Below, one piece after another: positions 1 to 8,783 of a stretch of DNA of 64,000 bases. Where the stretch lies: NCBI GenBank assembly GCA_965199845.1, contig CBDATZ010000054.1, positions 620,001 to 684,000 on the forward strand, in the 5' to 3' direction. Under the pieces are notes generated by a model. That model saw nothing but the letters and a program-made list of their open reading frames with translations, made no database searches and was not told where the DNA came from. A program made the translations under genes and the position numbers. Position 1 is the first letter of the stretch; each line of letters starts with the position of its first letter. The stretch comes from Ilyomonas sp965199845 (GTDB lineage: Bacteria > Bacteroidota > Bacteroidia > Chitinophagales > Chitinophagaceae).

Positions 1-430
1 AGTAATCGGCATTATCGCCACATGTATATAAGATATCAGGATAACCATCCTTATTAAAATCATCAAGCTCAAAATAGCTCGATCCATAGCTTGGAGGAAA
101 ACGTAAAAGTTCCCTACTATCAAAACCGTTATTGCCTTTATTCGTAAACAAGAAAATGCCTTCATCACCTTGCGCAAACAAAGCCAAAATATCAGGCTTT
201 CCATCTTTATTTATATCAGTAATTATGGATTTGATAGCTCCCGGCACATCTCGCACAACGTGTCTTGTATATGTGCTGTTGCCATTGTTTTGCAACCAAG
301 AAAGCGCACCAATCAGGTAACCAAATTCGCAAACAACAAAGTCATTTTTTCCATCCGAATTTATATTGACTTCAGAGATATGAACAGGTCGCAAAAGCTG
401 ATTGTAAACTGCTTTCTTTTGCAGTTGCAT
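1..430 (-). CDS. FG-GAP/VCBS repeat protein, 3' part cut by window edge
   Basis: The minus strand is open from about 430 to the window edge, so the C-terminal part lies outside. Two repeats of FG-GAP/VCBS type are visible: one with NINSDGKNDFVV and one with DINKDGKPDILALF, followed by DDFNKDGYPDILY. These calcium-binding blades build beta-propellers in secreted or surface proteins. The start is uncertain: the ATG at 430 has no signal peptide after it, and the frame is open a little further upstream to a stop near 485, so a non-ATG start or a lost 5' end is possible. It lies 80 nt downstream of the seven-heme cytochrome gene on the same strand, so co-transcription is likely. Function unknown; a partner role with the cytochrome is inference. 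Confidence 0.7.
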   Translation of the reverse strand, partial: MQLQKKAVYNQLLRPVHISEVNINSDGKNDFVVCEFGYLIGALSWLQNNGNSTYTRHVVRDVPGAIKSIITDINKDGKPDILALFAQGDEGIFLFTNKGNNGFDSRELLRFPPSYGSSYFELDDFNKDGYPDILYTCGDNADY

Positions 431-510
431 TTTATCGTTTTTGAAGCGCAAATTTTGTATGCTTCCTGCTACTATGCAGAAAGTTTATATATCGTAATCA
501 TATTAAAAGT

Positions 511-1698
511 TTATTTCCATTCAGATTTGGGATAAACAGCAATTCTGTGTGTTCTTAACATATACGCAATACTGTTTCCTATTGTTTGATTATTAAAATC
601 CAGGCTCTTTGAAGCCTGCAATGGCATGTGGCAGGTAATACAGTTACTACTGGGACTATTCATTTGCGCAGCATGTTGTGTTGCTTGCTGATGGCAGGAA
701 GTACATTTCAGAATGACAGCCTGGATATCATCCTTTGCCTCGTGCGATTGGTGGCAGGTAATGCAGGTCATCACATTACTTTTACGAAAACACTCGCTGG
801 ATTGAAGCGATTGCAACTGCATTCCATGCACATCCGGTGCACTTCCGTTTGTAAAAAACAAATAGTATTTGGAAAGCGTATCGCCAGGTTTAAATGCAAA
901 TATGGAATGCATTTCAACCGGGTCTCCGGCATGGCAGGAAGCACATATATCTAATTGCCGCTGCCTGGTAAGAGATTTGATTTTAGTGATAAATTTTGCT
1001 TCTTTTATACCCGGATTGCTTTTCTGAAACTGCACATGTTCGGCGCCGGGACCATGACACCGTTCACAATCAATACCGTATAGTATAGAAGAGGAATCAA
1101 ACTTTTCAGTCATTTTCAGGAGTCCACTTTCCCGCACTTGTTTAGTGTTAACAAAAGAAGAATGACATTCCATACACCGGCTTGGAATGACACGGGTGTA
1201 ATACGGTTTGGCAATCGGAAATCCCGGGCTGTTTGTAAATGTTTGCTGTTTCGATAAGTAAGTCAGGGGCAATTCGTAAAGCTGCGAATCTTTCCAATAG
1301 CCATACGTTTGGGCATTTTTTCCAGAGCCAAATACAATGTTCATTTCTTTTGACTCAATACGATTTCCATTTACCGAATACGATTGAAAAAATTGCGAGT
1401 GAGCATCTTCGAGAGATACTTGTTGATTATTTGCATAACGAACAATATTATTGGTTGGGTTGATAAGCTTTTGAAGCTCCGTATAAGATGCTTTTGAAGA
1501 AGAATTATAATGGCTTGTATGAACATGTGAATCTGCAATATCCTTATGGCAGGAAATGCAGGCGGCGGAACCTGCATACAATACTCCTCTTGGATCACCT
1601 TGCGTAGAATTGCTTGTATTGCTAGTGCATGTAATAAAAACAATAATAATTACTATTAAAAATGCAATAATGAAGAATGCTTTTTTATGGCTCTGCAT
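511..1698 (-). CDS. Heptaheme c-type cytochrome, membrane-anchored or lipoprotein
   Basis: 395 aa. Seven CXXCH heme-binding motifs can be read: CISCH, CMECH, CERCH, CASCH, CITCH, CTSCH and CITCH. The arrangement, with a CERCHGPGAEH segment in the middle, resembles the cytochrome c554/NrfA-like multiheme families that pass electrons across the periplasm. The N-terminus is a hydrophobic stretch (residues about 7-24) ending in a Cys (FITC), so it is either a lipoprotein with an imperfect lipobox or anchored by an uncleaved helix. No substrate-binding feature identifies an enzymatic activity. It follows susD on the same strand, separated by a terminator hairpin, and precedes an FG-GAP protein gene. 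Redox role is well supported by the motifs; its partner and electron acceptor are unknown. Confidence 0.85.
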   Translation of the reverse strand: MQSHKKAFFIIAFLIVIIIVFITCTSNTSNSTQGDPRGVLYAGSAACISCHKDIADSHVHTSHYNSSSKASYTELQKLINPTNNIVRYANNQQVSLEDAHSQFFQSYSVNGNRIESKEMNIVFGSGKNAQTYGYWKDSQLYELPLTYLSKQQTFTNSPGFPIAKPYYTRVIPSRCMECHSSFVNTKQVRESGLLKMTEKFDSSSILYGIDCERCHGPGAEHVQFQKSNPGIKEAKFITKIKSLTRQRQLDICASCHAGDPVEMHSIFAFKPGDTLSKYYLFFTNGSAPDVHGMQLQSLQSSECFRKSNVMTCITCHQSHEAKDDIQAVILKCTSCHQQATQHAAQMNSPSSNCITCHMPLQASKSLDFNNQTIGNSIAYMLRTHRIAVYPKSEWK

Positions 1699-1721
1699 TT
1701 ACAATTTACTTCTGTTATTTT

Positions 1722-1748
1722 TAAAAATATCCACTTATCTGTTACAAA
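1722..1748 (-). promoter_or_regulatory. Possible Bacteroidota promoter for the cytochrome gene
   Basis: On the minus strand TTTG (1748-1745) is followed about 17 nt later by TATTTTTA, roughly 25-30 nt before the cytochrome ATG at 1698. This only loosely fits the TTTG-N19-21-TAnnTTTG pattern, but the terminator upstream of it makes an independent promoter plausible. Confidence 0.25.
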
Positions 1749-1764
1749 GTAGTTCTGAAATAAT

Positions 1765-1795
1765 AAAAAGGCAGAACTGTATGTTCTGCCTTTTT
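1765..1795 (-). terminator. Terminator downstream of susD
   Basis: AAAAAGGCAGAAC, five-base loop, then GTTCTGCCTTTTT: a 13-bp stem with T runs on both sides. It lies 20 nt past the susD stop and separates susCD from the cytochrome gene. Confidence 0.8.
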
Positions 1796-1815
1796 ATTAT
1801 TTCAAACAAAACCCA

Positions 1816-3528
1816 TTAATATCCTGAGTTTTGAGTTAATGCACTATTGCTTTTATCTATTTCAGTTTGAGGAATTGGATAGTATGTATTCTTATTATCA
1901 TCGAATGTAATGCCTTTGTTGTTCGGCAAGAATTGTCCTTCGAAAGCTGAATAGCTTTCAATGGTTGTTTTGGCAATGCCCCATCTTACAAGATCGAAGA
2001 AGCGCTGACCTTCCATAGCCAGCTCAAGTCTTCTTTCGAAACGTACAGCAGAACGGGCATAATCTGCACTTAGGAAAGATGGATACAAACCCACTTTATA
2101 AGCTGCAGCCGGAGTACCGTTAACCGATACAACAGGAAGTGTAGCAGCCCTCGCACGAACGGCATTCACCCAGGTAAGAGCAGAAGCAAGATCGCTTGTT
2201 TCGATAGCACATTCTGCAGCCATCAAATAAACATCAGCTAACCTGATGATGTTTATATTAAGCCCTGTTATATATAAACCACCCGATACAGTATTGCCGG
2301 TGAAATCAGCTTGATTGATTCGTGCTTTATAGCCAACGAAAGGACCGGCATACGCAGGGTCACGTATCCAGGGATCGCCCGGCATTACACCCCAATCTCT
2401 GAAAGGTACACCGCGGCGGCCTACTGTATAGTCAAGGCGCGGATCAAAAGCAATCGTCTGATCAACCTTATAATTATCTTTTGCAGCACCGGTCAGCGAC
2501 ATGTCTGACGTATAAGGATTAGTCCTGTAAGAGTCATCAAGATATGGTAATCCGTTTGCATCTACTTTATAGGAATTTACCAAATCAATAGATGGCTGGC
2601 TGAACCCGCAACAGTTTACAGGAGCGGTTCCATAAAAGCCGGACAACATATCGCCTACATTGGCATTATCACCAGTTCCATCAGAGTTTATTACATCTTG
2701 AGCTGTGAAAATTGATTCCGGGCCATTTTCAGTAGTGATATTAAAGTTGTTCTGAAAAGGCAAAGTAGCAAGAGCTGGTTTTGCAGCAATAACGGTTTTA
2801 AATAAATCTAATGCCTGTGCATATTGTTTTTGGTATAAATAAACCTTTCCTAAATAAGCCTCGGCTGCTATTTTATTACATCTTCCCACTTCACCCTGGA
2901 CTTCAGGCAAGTTGGTAATAGCAAACTGCAAATCTGCTATAATGTTAGGCATTACATCTTGATCGTTTTTTACAGTTGCAGCATCAGCACCAGAAGTCGT
3001 TTCATCTACATATGGTATATGAACAAATAACCTATACAGTAAGAAGTAATAATGTGCTCTAAGCATTCTTGCTTCTGCCTGTATTACTATAGCTCTGTCA
3101 TCAGCTACTTTATCTCCGGAGCCGGCTTGCACCTGAGCTAAGAAAGATAATGTATTATTACAACGAATAATTCCTTCGTAGTAATTGTGCCAGGTAATAC
3201 TAAGATTATCGTTCGTTGTTGTTAGTGTATGATGTTCTATTTCATTCATATAGCTTTGGTCGGTACTGCTGCTGCCTTTATGAGCATCATCTGCAGCCAC
3301 TTCACCAAACAACCACATACTCGGAGCCGGAGCATAATTACCCCAGGTTCCATTTATATTTCCATTCATTAAACCATAAGCACCAATTAACAAAGCTTCT
3401 ACGCCCTGTGGATTTGATAATTGAGGAGATGTAAGCTGACCTTGAGGCTCTTGCTCTAAAAACCCTTTGCTGCAGGATGCTGTCAGCAATATAAAAGCGG
3501 CAATCGATAAATAATATATTCGTTTCAT
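1816..3528 (-). CDS. SusD/RagB family nutrient-binding outer-membrane lipoprotein
   Basis: 570 aa. The N-terminus is a lipoprotein signal with lipobox LTASC, so Cys19 would be lipidated and the protein placed on the outer surface. The following CSKGFLEQEPQGQ is the usual start of mature SusD/RagB proteins, and the C-terminal part (FERRLELAMEGQRFFDLVRWG) is the hallmark SusD C-terminal motif. SusD lids the SusC transporter and captures the ligand. The gene starts 26 nt after susC ends, as in practically all such pairs. No glycoside hydrolase, sulfatase or peptidase is adjacent, so the substrate cannot be inferred from context; the gene following after a terminator is a multiheme cytochrome. 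Confidence 0.95.
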   Translation of the reverse strand: MKRIYYLSIAAFILLTASCSKGFLEQEPQGQLTSPQLSNPQGVEALLIGAYGLMNGNINGTWGNYAPAPSMWLFGEVAADDAHKGSSSTDQSYMNEIEHHTLTTTNDNLSITWHNYYEGIIRCNNTLSFLAQVQAGSGDKVADDRAIVIQAEARMLRAHYYFLLYRLFVHIPYVDETTSGADAATVKNDQDVMPNIIADLQFAITNLPEVQGEVGRCNKIAAEAYLGKVYLYQKQYAQALDLFKTVIAAKPALATLPFQNNFNITTENGPESIFTAQDVINSDGTGDNANVGDMLSGFYGTAPVNCCGFSQPSIDLVNSYKVDANGLPYLDDSYRTNPYTSDMSLTGAAKDNYKVDQTIAFDPRLDYTVGRRGVPFRDWGVMPGDPWIRDPAYAGPFVGYKARINQADFTGNTVSGGLYITGLNINIIRLADVYLMAAECAIETSDLASALTWVNAVRARAATLPVVSVNGTPAAAYKVGLYPSFLSADYARSAVRFERRLELAMEGQRFFDLVRWGIAKTTIESYSAFEGQFLPNNKGITFDDNKNTYYPIPQTEIDKSNSALTQNSGY

Positions 3529-3553
3529 AGTAATTTAATTTGATTTGTTCAGT

Positions 3554-6500
3554 TTAGAATGTTGCATTTATACCTACTAAGAACTGGCGGGACATTGGTA
3601 TGATACCATAATCTACACCGGGTGCGCTATAGGTACTCGATACTGAACTAACCTCAGGATCTAAACCAGTATATTTTGTAATAGTGAATAAATTGGTGCC
3701 GCTTACATATAGACGCAGTTTGCTGATCGCATTCTTGAATAAACCTGAAGAAAAATTGTAGCCGATTTGTAAGTTTTTCATTTTCATGTAGCTGCCATCC
3801 TGGATGTAATAGCTGGAAGATTGCAATTCAGTTGTGCTGCGGCCTCTGTAAGGTGAAGGTATCATACTTGAAGTGTTGGTAGGGCTCCATGCGTTTAACA
3901 TTCTTGTACTAACTGCACCATCGAAACCGTTGAAATCAGTGTAATAACGGGTTTGTTCATAAATGTCATTACCCTGAGAACCGTTAAAGAACATTACAAT
4001 GTCGAAGTTTTTATAAGATGCATTGAATGACAATGAGTATATAAAGTCTGGCATCGGGCTACCAATAATAGTTCTGTCATTAGCATCAATTATTCCATCC
4101 GGTGTACCATTAGGTCCGGAAACGTCAGCATACTTAGGACCACCAATTCTGGCACCACTGTAAGATGGGCTTTTTGAGATATCATCTGCGCTTTGGTAAA
4201 TACCAGTCATTTTATAACCATAAAAAGCTCCGAAAGGCTGCCCCGTTTCTAAAACAGAAGTGGTTATATCTCTCACACTGTTATAGGGAACATTTTTAAT
4301 AGTAGGCGTTAGTTCTACAATTTCATTTTTGTTATGTGAAATATTTCCTGTTACATCAAAATGAAATGCGTTTGGCGCCGGGTTGCCGGTGTAATGATAA
4401 GTAAGCGCAAACTCAACACCTTTGTTATTCATTTTTCCAATGTTAACGTAAGGCGATGCCCCTCCGCCCACAGCTGTAGAAGGTAATGGTACAGGATATA
4501 ACATGTCTTTGGTATCCTTATTATACCAATCGAATGTACCTTCCAGTTTGCTTTTAAGAATGGTAAAGTCTAACCCAACATTTACCGATTGAACCTGCTC
4601 CCATTTAATGGAAGAGTTATCATAAGCATTACCCCACACGCCAGAACTTGTACCACTACCGCCTATAGGGTAATACGATGTAGTAAGACTTGCCTGATAT
4701 AGTTTTAGATACTGAAAAGCAGGAATGTTCTGATTACCTGTAACACCATAGCCGACACGAAACTTAAGGTCGTTAAGCCAGGATACACTTTTCATGAAAT
4801 TTTCCTGAGATACTCTCCAGGCGCCGCTAACAGCAGGGAAAGTACCATACCTGTTTTCAGGACCAAAATTAGAAGAGCCATCTCTGCGTACGGTTCCTGA
4901 TATCAGGTATCTGTCTTTGTATGAATAATCAGCACGGGCAAAGGTTGAGAACAATGTGCTAAAACTTGCTGCACTTGTAGAACTTGTAGTACTTGCCGCA
5001 CTTAAATAATAATAGTTTATATCGCCATACAGAAAGAATCCATTACCATTGCCGGTTACCTGCCTGTATTGAGATTTAACAGCTTCGGTGCCTACAAATA
5101 CAGATATGTCATGTACATCCTTAATCCTTTTTTTGTAAGTTAAAGTATTAGTCCATGTCCAGTCGGTAGAAAAACCCTGATATTCAGACATGCTGTTTGC
5201 ATCTACGCTACCTTCCGACATTTCCGGATTTGGCACCGTAATGCCTATACCTTTATAGTTATCATATCTTAATCCGTAAGTTGATCTTAAATTTAATCCG
5301 TCAATAATCTTAAGATCGGCAAAAGCACTTCCGAAAAATTGATTATCAGTATTTACATTATTTCTTGACCGGTATAATGCGGCTAATGGGTTAGCTGCAT
5401 TACCTAAAATACTACCCTTGGTACCTGCAAAATTTCCTGCAATATCATAAACAGGTATAATTGTCTGCATACGATACACCTCAAATACAGCCGCGCCTTC
5501 ATTCTGATAACTACCTGCTACATTAGTGTTTGTAGCATAACCTACACCTTTGTTCCAGGAATATTGCATATTCTCACCAATAGTCAGGTGCTTGTTTAAT
5601 GCAAAGAAATTAGAGTTGGCACGTATGTTAGCCCGTTTAAAATAAGTGTACTTCAACGTACCCTGCTGATCAAAATAATTACCGCTTATGGCATACTGCG
5701 AGTTATCTCCGCCACCTAACAAACTCAACTCATAATTTTGAATAGGTGCATTTCTGGTTATTTCACGCATCCAGTTAGTCCCCTGCTGGTTTGCCTTTGT
5801 AATTTGATAAAAGGTTGCTGCGTTTGTAGTGTAATTATATTTGGAAGGATCTGCATCCGCTGCTGTTATATTTTGTCCGGTAATTGTACCTGCTATAAGA
5901 TATTCAGGCAAGGTAGGTGTAGTGGGTGATGTACCATAATTTGTACCCGTTGTACCACTTGTGCCAGGCGTTTGGCCTGCATTGATAAACTCCTGGTAAA
6001 AGTACTGAGCGTACTGTTGAGGATTTAAAAAATCAGGGTAGCTTGACCTGTTGGGATTTTGCGTTCCATAATAGGCATCTAAACTAATTTTTGGCGCACC
6101 GGATTTACCTTTTCTGGTTGTTATAATTACAACGCCGTTGTTAGCTCTGGAACCATATATAGAAGCAGCAGAAGCATCTTTCAAAACCTGCATAGTTTCT
6201 ATATCATTTGAGCTTAACCAGCTTAATTTACCTCGGTAAGGCATTCCATCAATTATATAAAGCGGGTCGTTATCATTAATTGTACTAAATCCTCTGATTC
6301 TTATTTGTGGTGTACTGCCGGCGGCGCCATCATTAACAATTTGTACGCCCGCTGCTTTACCTTGCAATCCTTCTATAGGGCTTGCTGCCGGTTGAGCTTT
6401 TACATCATTCATGTTCACGATAGAAACAGCTCCCGTTAAATCCTTTTTTCTTTGTGATGTGTAGCCGGTTACTACAATTTCATTTAAATTACCAGTTGTT

Positions 6501-6808
6501 GCCGTAAGTACAAAGTCTAAAGAAGTTTTTCCGTTTACAGACATTTCCATAGTTTCATATCCAACTGTGGATACCACTAACGTGCTATTGTCGTTAGGAA
6601 CACTAATAGAAAAAGAACCTTCGGCATTCGTTTGTGTGCCGGTGTTTGTTCCCTTTACTTGTACTGATACACCTGTCAAAGGTTGATTGTTTGCTTTATC
6701 AGTAATTTTACCGCTAACTGTTTTTTGCGCAAATAAAATGGAAGAAATAAAAATGGAAAGAAATAGAAAAAATGACCTGACGGTTAAAAAATGGATTCTT
6801 TTAAGCAT
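3554..6808 (-). CDS. SusC/RagA family TonB-dependent outer-membrane transporter
   Basis: 1084 aa from the ATG at 6808; a TTG six bases upstream extends the frame but is less likely. In order: signal peptide (to about residue 27, ending LFAQ), a carboxypeptidase-regulatory-like domain with VSGKITDKANNQPLTGVSV (about 30-110), a TonB-box-like NEIVVTGY, a plug with the SusC motif LYIIDGMPY and SIYGSRANNGVVIITT, then a long beta-barrel ending in an aromatic residue (NATF). It imports an oligomeric ligand together with the SusD lipoprotein encoded directly downstream. The length is normal for the family. No ECF sigma or anti-sigma gene lies just upstream, so regulation by ligand is not evident from the sequence. 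Confidence 0.95.
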   Translation of the reverse strand: MLKRIHFLTVRSFFLFLSIFISSILFAQKTVSGKITDKANNQPLTGVSVQVKGTNTGTQTNAEGSFSISVPNDNSTLVVSTVGYETMEMSVNGKTSLDFVLTATTGNLNEIVVTGYTSQRKKDLTGAVSIVNMNDVKAQPAASPIEGLQGKAAGVQIVNDGAAGSTPQIRIRGFSTINDNDPLYIIDGMPYRGKLSWLSSNDIETMQVLKDASAASIYGSRANNGVVIITTRKGKSGAPKISLDAYYGTQNPNRSSYPDFLNPQQYAQYFYQEFINAGQTPGTSGTTGTNYGTSPTTPTLPEYLIAGTITGQNITAADADPSKYNYTTNAATFYQITKANQQGTNWMREITRNAPIQNYELSLLGGGDNSQYAISGNYFDQQGTLKYTYFKRANIRANSNFFALNKHLTIGENMQYSWNKGVGYATNTNVAGSYQNEGAAVFEVYRMQTIIPVYDIAGNFAGTKGSILGNAANPLAALYRSRNNVNTDNQFFGSAFADLKIIDGLNLRSTYGLRYDNYKGIGITVPNPEMSEGSVDANSMSEYQGFSTDWTWTNTLTYKKRIKDVHDISVFVGTEAVKSQYRQVTGNGNGFFLYGDINYYYLSAASTTSSTSAASFSTLFSTFARADYSYKDRYLISGTVRRDGSSNFGPENRYGTFPAVSGAWRVSQENFMKSVSWLNDLKFRVGYGVTGNQNIPAFQYLKLYQASLTTSYYPIGGSGTSSGVWGNAYDNSSIKWEQVQSVNVGLDFTILKSKLEGTFDWYNKDTKDMLYPVPLPSTAVGGGASPYVNIGKMNNKGVEFALTYHYTGNPAPNAFHFDVTGNISHNKNEIVELTPTIKNVPYNSVRDITTSVLETGQPFGAFYGYKMTGIYQSADDISKSPSYSGARIGGPKYADVSGPNGTPDGIIDANDRTIIGSPMPDFIYSLSFNASYKNFDIVMFFNGSQGNDIYEQTRYYTDFNGFDGAVSTRMLNAWSPTNTSSMIPSPYRGRSTTELQSSSYYIQDGSYMKMKNLQIGYNFSSGLFKNAISKLRLYVSGTNLFTITKYTGLDPEVSSVSSTYSAPGVDYGIIPMSRQFLVGINATF

Positions 6809-7160
6809 AAGCAATCGTATTACAAATTAGAAACACTAAGCTATATTTTAAAAATAACTTGTTAAAAAGGTAAAACTAACACTTATTTATATGTTAAAAC
6901 AAAATATTCTTTAATTTGTATTGATTATCAAAGTATTATTGAATGCAATATAAAATTTGACCTTTAAAAACTGGTAAAAACAAACTAAAAACTGATAAAA
7001 AAGTACAAGTTAGAGGTTTGAACACCCGTTTGTCAGGAAAAAACATCAGTTTATTCTACCATAAAGCCGTTAATTAAGATGGAATGGTTGATTATATAGA
7101 TGAATAGCAACAAACAAGTTTTTTGTATTTTATAGGATGAGATTAAAAAGTATAAGTGAA
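6809..7160. other. AT-rich intergenic region upstream of susC
   Basis: About 350 nt without a credible gene, lying between the susC start and the mtgA stop, both on the minus strand. It should contain the susC promoter and the end of the mtgA transcript. I find no clean TTTG/TAnnTTTG pair and no strong hairpin. Confidence 0.5.
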
Positions 7161-7880
7161 TTAATGCACCAACGCTTTTATATCATCGTCACCCTGCAAA
7201 TTATTCATTTGGCGAAGAATCCAGTTGCTTTTCCAGTTTACAAAACGACTAACTGGTTTTACTGTAAATTTCTTAGGGTTAGGCAAGCAGGCAATAATCA
7301 TAGCAGCCTCTTTGCGCGATACATTTTTAGCAGATTTTCCAAAATAAGCTTGTGAAGCCGCTTCGGCGCCATAAATACCTTTGCCCATTTCAATTACATT
7401 CAAATACACTTCTAATATTCGCTGTTTTCCCCAAATCCATTCTATCATTTTGGTAAAATAAAACTCAGGTATTTTGCGGATGTATTTAGTAATGCCTTCA
7501 CCCTGCCATAAAAAAACATTTTTAGCTACTTGCTGGCTTATAGTACTTGCGGCGCTTCCGCGTACGCGGTTCTTTTTCTTTGGATCGGTTGATAAGCTTT
7601 TCTCTAAACTCTTCCAGTCAAAACCGCTGTGTAGAGGAAATAACTGATCTTCACCCGCTATAGCTGCCAGTTTCAGATTAGGCGATAAATCGCTTCCGTT
7701 TACATAATCGCGCTTTAATCCATCACCACTTATCCATGCGCCAAACTGCGTAAGTGTTATGGGTGGCATGATCCATTTGCAAAGAAGGATATATAAAAAA
7801 GAAGAAAGAAACAGGAACAAAAAAATGCGTTTGCACCAGCGCCAGATACGGGCACGTTTGGTTTTGGTTGCGGAAGCCAT
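7161..7880 (-). CDS. mtgA: Monofunctional biosynthetic peptidoglycan transglycosylase
   Basis: 239 aa, normal for MtgA. A short cytoplasmic basic stretch is followed by one membrane helix (about residues 18-37), then a GT51 glycosyltransferase domain. Visible motifs are EDQLF (catalytic Glu), the family's GGST-type motif as ASTISQQVAKN, and RILEVYLNVIEMG. The enzyme polymerises lipid II into glycan strands at the inner membrane without a transpeptidase domain. It is followed 9 nt upstream, on the same strand, by the LysE-type gene, so both are probably co-transcribed, although their functions are not obviously connected. Confidence 0.93.
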   Translation of the reverse strand: MASATKTKRARIWRWCKRIFLFLFLSSFLYILLCKWIMPPITLTQFGAWISGDGLKRDYVNGSDLSPNLKLAAIAGEDQLFPLHSGFDWKSLEKSLSTDPKKKNRVRGSAASTISQQVAKNVFLWQGEGITKYIRKIPEFYFTKMIEWIWGKQRILEVYLNVIEMGKGIYGAEAASQAYFGKSAKNVSRKEAAMIIACLPNPKKFTVKPVSRFVNWKSNWILRQMNNLQGDDDIKALVH

Positions 7881-7889
7881 GAAACAAAA

Positions 7890-8552
7890 TTAATTAAGCT
7901 GTTTGCCAGCCATGTGGCCGGTAAAAATACCATACATCAGCACAAGGCCAAAAATCATTAAAATAAGTCCGGAAATGCGGTCAATAATATGAATGTTATG
8001 CGGTGTGAGTTTGGTTCGGATTTTACCAGCTAATATTACTTTGCTGATGTCTGCCGCCAATACAAATAACAAACAAGTAGTAAATACAATTAAGCGGTAT
8101 TGCTCCGGTGCTGCTACCGTTTCCGAATCTTCTAAAATTGTTGCTGAAGCGGCAAACCAAAATAAGGATACGCCGGGATTCAGCAGGTTCATAAAAAAAC
8201 CGGAAAAAAAACCGGCTACCATATCACGCTTGCGAAATACAGTAATCACTTTTACGTCATCAGGACGCGGAACTTTTTTAAAAAAGAAATTAAAAATTCC
8301 CAATAAAATTAAGAAAACGCTTCCGGCAATACCTATTGTTTTTTCATGGCTCATTGCCTGTTTAAACAATTGCGAAAAGATATTACAAACCAGCACCAGC
8401 AGCACATCGCTGGCAGATACGCCTGCCACAAATGCAAAACCGCCTTTATGACCATTGTTCAGACTCTGGCGGATGATAGAAAAAACAACAGGTCCCACGG
8501 AGATGCTAAGCAATAGTCCTAATGCCAAACCTTTTATCAGGGCTGCAATCAT
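7890..8552 (-). CDS. LysE/RhtB family amino-acid exporter
   Basis: 220 aa with about six hydrophobic helices. The N-terminal GLALGLLLSISVGPVVFSIIRQSLNNGHKGGFAFVAGVSASD is typical of the LysE/RhtB superfamily, including the conserved SVGP turn and the G-x-S-x-D segment. Members export amino acids or related small metabolites with proton motive force. Substrate cannot be told from sequence. It is the first gene of a probable pair with mtgA (9-nt spacing) and is divergent from the metalloprotease gene starting at 8784. Confidence 0.88.
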   Translation of the reverse strand: MIAALIKGLALGLLLSISVGPVVFSIIRQSLNNGHKGGFAFVAGVSASDVLLVLVCNIFSQLFKQAMSHEKTIGIAGSVFLILLGIFNFFFKKVPRPDDVKVITVFRKRDMVAGFFSGFFMNLLNPGVSLFWFAASATILEDSETVAAPEQYRLIVFTTCLLFVLAADISKVILAGKIRTKLTPHNIHIIDRISGLILMIFGLVLMYGIFTGHMAGKQLN

Positions 8553-8783
8553 TACTCCTGTTTATATAAAAATGAACAACGAATATAGAGGTTTCGGTGA
8601 TAGTTTTATTTAGGCAGTTCGTGTATAAAAATATAAATATTCACGGCTCCATGTTTTTATCTGTTTCGCCTTTTACTTATCATTTTATTTTTAACAGGAA
8701 AAACACAGCTATTTACCTTACACATATCTCTGCTTTCATTCTGCCATATTATCTTCATCGCGTTTAAAAAGAAAAGAAAGTTC

